The notes beneath the pieces are model-generated. The model saw nothing but the letters and a program-made list of their open reading frames with translations, had not been told where the DNA came from and did not search any database. The position numbers were made by a program, and so were the translations under genes. A stretch of DNA of 13,869 nt from Candidatus Phycorickettsia trachydisci (GTDB lineage Bacteria; Pseudomonadota; Alphaproteobacteria; Rickettsiales; Rickettsiaceae): the NCBI GenBank assembly GCA_945875085.1, contig CAMCJU010000009.1, positions 1 to 13,869 of the forward strand, written 5' to 3'. Shown one piece after another: positions 12,992 to 13,869 of this stretch; within the stretch, counting starts at the first letter, position 1, and every line of letters starts with the position of its first letter.

Positions 12992-13869
12992 TCACAAATA
13001 TTGCCTATTGTAATTTTTAAACTTACCAAACAGCCAAGCGTTAGCAAAAATCACAGCACTCAAACATGTTGCCGGCAGAAAGGCAAATAATTCCTCCAAA
13101 CCATCGTAGTTTTGTTCCCATAGAATAATTATTGCACAGCTAGATAGTAGCGAAACATAAAACGTAGCTTTAGGAACCTTAAGATCAAAAATCAAAAAAT
13201 ATATTGGAACGCTCATAATGGGGCCCCATAGATTTAAAGCATAGAGTATTATTTCTAATATTTCATCAAAAGCAATCGACAAAATAGCGGCCAAAAAACT
13301 AGTAAACACATTGGATATTTTTGCTAAATTGACTTCAGCTTTGCTTGTTAATTGCTTGTCGAATATTGGCTTTAAAACATCGTGTGTCAAAGTAACCGAA
13401 GCGATATTCATAAAAGAATCAACAGTTGATATCAAGATACTAATTACTCCGACAAAACCTAAGCCCAGAAATCCTTGCCCCAGATTGTTTTCTAGCAAAA
13501 ATAATAATACTTTTGATTCGTGCAAATGGGGATTTAGCGAAAATGCAAAAATACCCAAAATAATACAGATTAAATAAAAAATCAGCGACAGGGCGCTTGA
13601 TAATAAAAATGCAGTTTTACACTGCTTTTCATCTCGCGCTATTAGAATTCTCTGAATCGTATGAGGCATCATCAAGGGTATCATAAAACTTACAAATAGC
13701 CCTACGTATTGATCGAAAAAATCTTTAGTTAAGCTAAGAGTTAATTTTGCAACTGGTAAACTACCTATATCCTTAGGGGCAATGTTATTTAGTAGCAGAA
13801 CAACAAAAATTAAAATCACTACCAGCTGCAACTTATCAGTCTTTACAACTGAGGCAACTCCGCCCAATG
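12992..13869 (-). CDS. Sodium:solute symporter (SSS family), C-terminal part; 5' end outside the window
   Basis: The last 291 codons of a secondary transporter that couples sodium entry to uptake of a small solute such as proline or pantothenate; the substrate cannot be read from this part. The frame is open to the window edge and the first Met at 13867 lies inside the family's GGVxSVVKTDxLQ segment, which follows a central membrane helix, so the true start lies beyond the window. Six to eight membrane segments remain. The ISTVDSFMNIASVTLTHDVLKP stretch matches the sodium-site region (STxDSxL) of the LeuT-fold SSS proteins. The short hydrophilic tail (FGKFKNYNRQYL) rules out fusion to a histidine kinase, which some family members carry. 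It converges on the small membrane protein gene, with 58 bases between stops and no clear terminator. Confidence 0.88.
   Translation of the reverse strand, partial: LGGVASVVKTDKLQLVVILIFVVLLLNNIAPKDIGSLPVAKLTLSLTKDFFDQYVGLFVSFMIPLMMPHTIQRILIARDEKQCKTAFLLSSALSLIFYLICIILGIFAFSLNPHLHESKVLLFLLENNLGQGFLGLGFVGVISILISTVDSFMNIASVTLTHDVLKPIFDKQLTSKAEVNLAKISNVFTSFLAAILSIAFDEILEIILYALNLWGPIMSVPIYFLIFDLKVPKATFYVSLLSSCAIIILWEQNYDGLEELFAFLPATCLSAVIFANAWLFGKFKNYNRQYL

Noticed and set aside
12953..13090. 45-codon plus-strand frame starting MSINKFRLRAK over the end of the symporter gene
   Set aside because: It is mostly antisense to a clear coding region, has no ribosome binding site, and shows no recognisable domain.

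Overview
This is a 13.9 kb stretch of AT-rich (roughly 35-40% GC by eye), gene-dense bacterial chromosome. The gene set and protein style point to an alphaproteobacterium of the Rickettsiales type, host-associated and genome-reduced. The evidence is an alphaproteobacterial AddB nuclease, an exported intradiol-dioxygenase-like protein, an acidic 222-residue protein that resembles a Rickettsia conserved family, an initiator tRNA with a rhizobium-like anticodon stem, and a leucine-rich-repeat-like protein. The assignment is inference from protein style; no phylogeny was run.

Layout. 1-1000: a 15-bp tandem T-tract repeat (minus-strand sense), an initiator tRNA-fMet (minus) with its promoter, and a secreted protein with the intradiol dioxygenase fold that lacks the iron-binding histidines (minus). 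1114-4220: the rplM-rpsI ribosomal protein pair, a 315-bp spacer with a promoter, rpsA, and a structured terminator (all plus). 4219-5995: rsmE with a clear promoter that sets its start codon, then an unrecognised LRR-like protein whose C-terminal part is built from 9-10-residue modules encoded by near-identical 27/30-bp DNA repeats. 6035-9459 (minus): addB followed by trmJ, joined by an ATGA overlap. 9513-10739 (plus): acetyl-CoA acetyltransferase, divergent from addB. 10736-11700 (minus): a 222-aa acidic/basic conserved-type protein, and upstream of it a short tatA gene (51 aa). 11840-12933 (plus): a PhnP-like metallo-beta-lactamase-fold hydrolase overlapping a small membrane protein with faint MreD character. 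12992-13869 (minus): the C-terminal two thirds of a sodium:solute symporter, cut by the window edge.

Functional themes. Most of the window is translation: ribosomal proteins L13, S9 and S1, initiator tRNA, and two SPOUT RNA methyltransferases (16S rRNA U1498, tRNA position 32). The rest is DNA repair (AddB), acetyl-CoA/acetoacetyl-CoA metabolism, Tat export, and solute uptake. The tRNA-fMet and rplM promoters share the same unusual design (TTGACA, then TGT-TATTTT), which suggests joint growth control. Several first-in-operon genes have no visible Shine-Dalgarno sequence and a U/A-rich start region, while internal genes such as rpsI and trmJ do have one.

I see no CRISPR array, insertion sequence, prophage or defence island. 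The most unusual parts are the modular repeat protein with two copies of a G6-C-A7 homopolymer tract, the degenerate exported intradiol-like protein, the initiator tRNA variant, and a palindrome over an extended -10 promoter upstream of the 222-aa gene. No wholly new system can be claimed from sequence alone.
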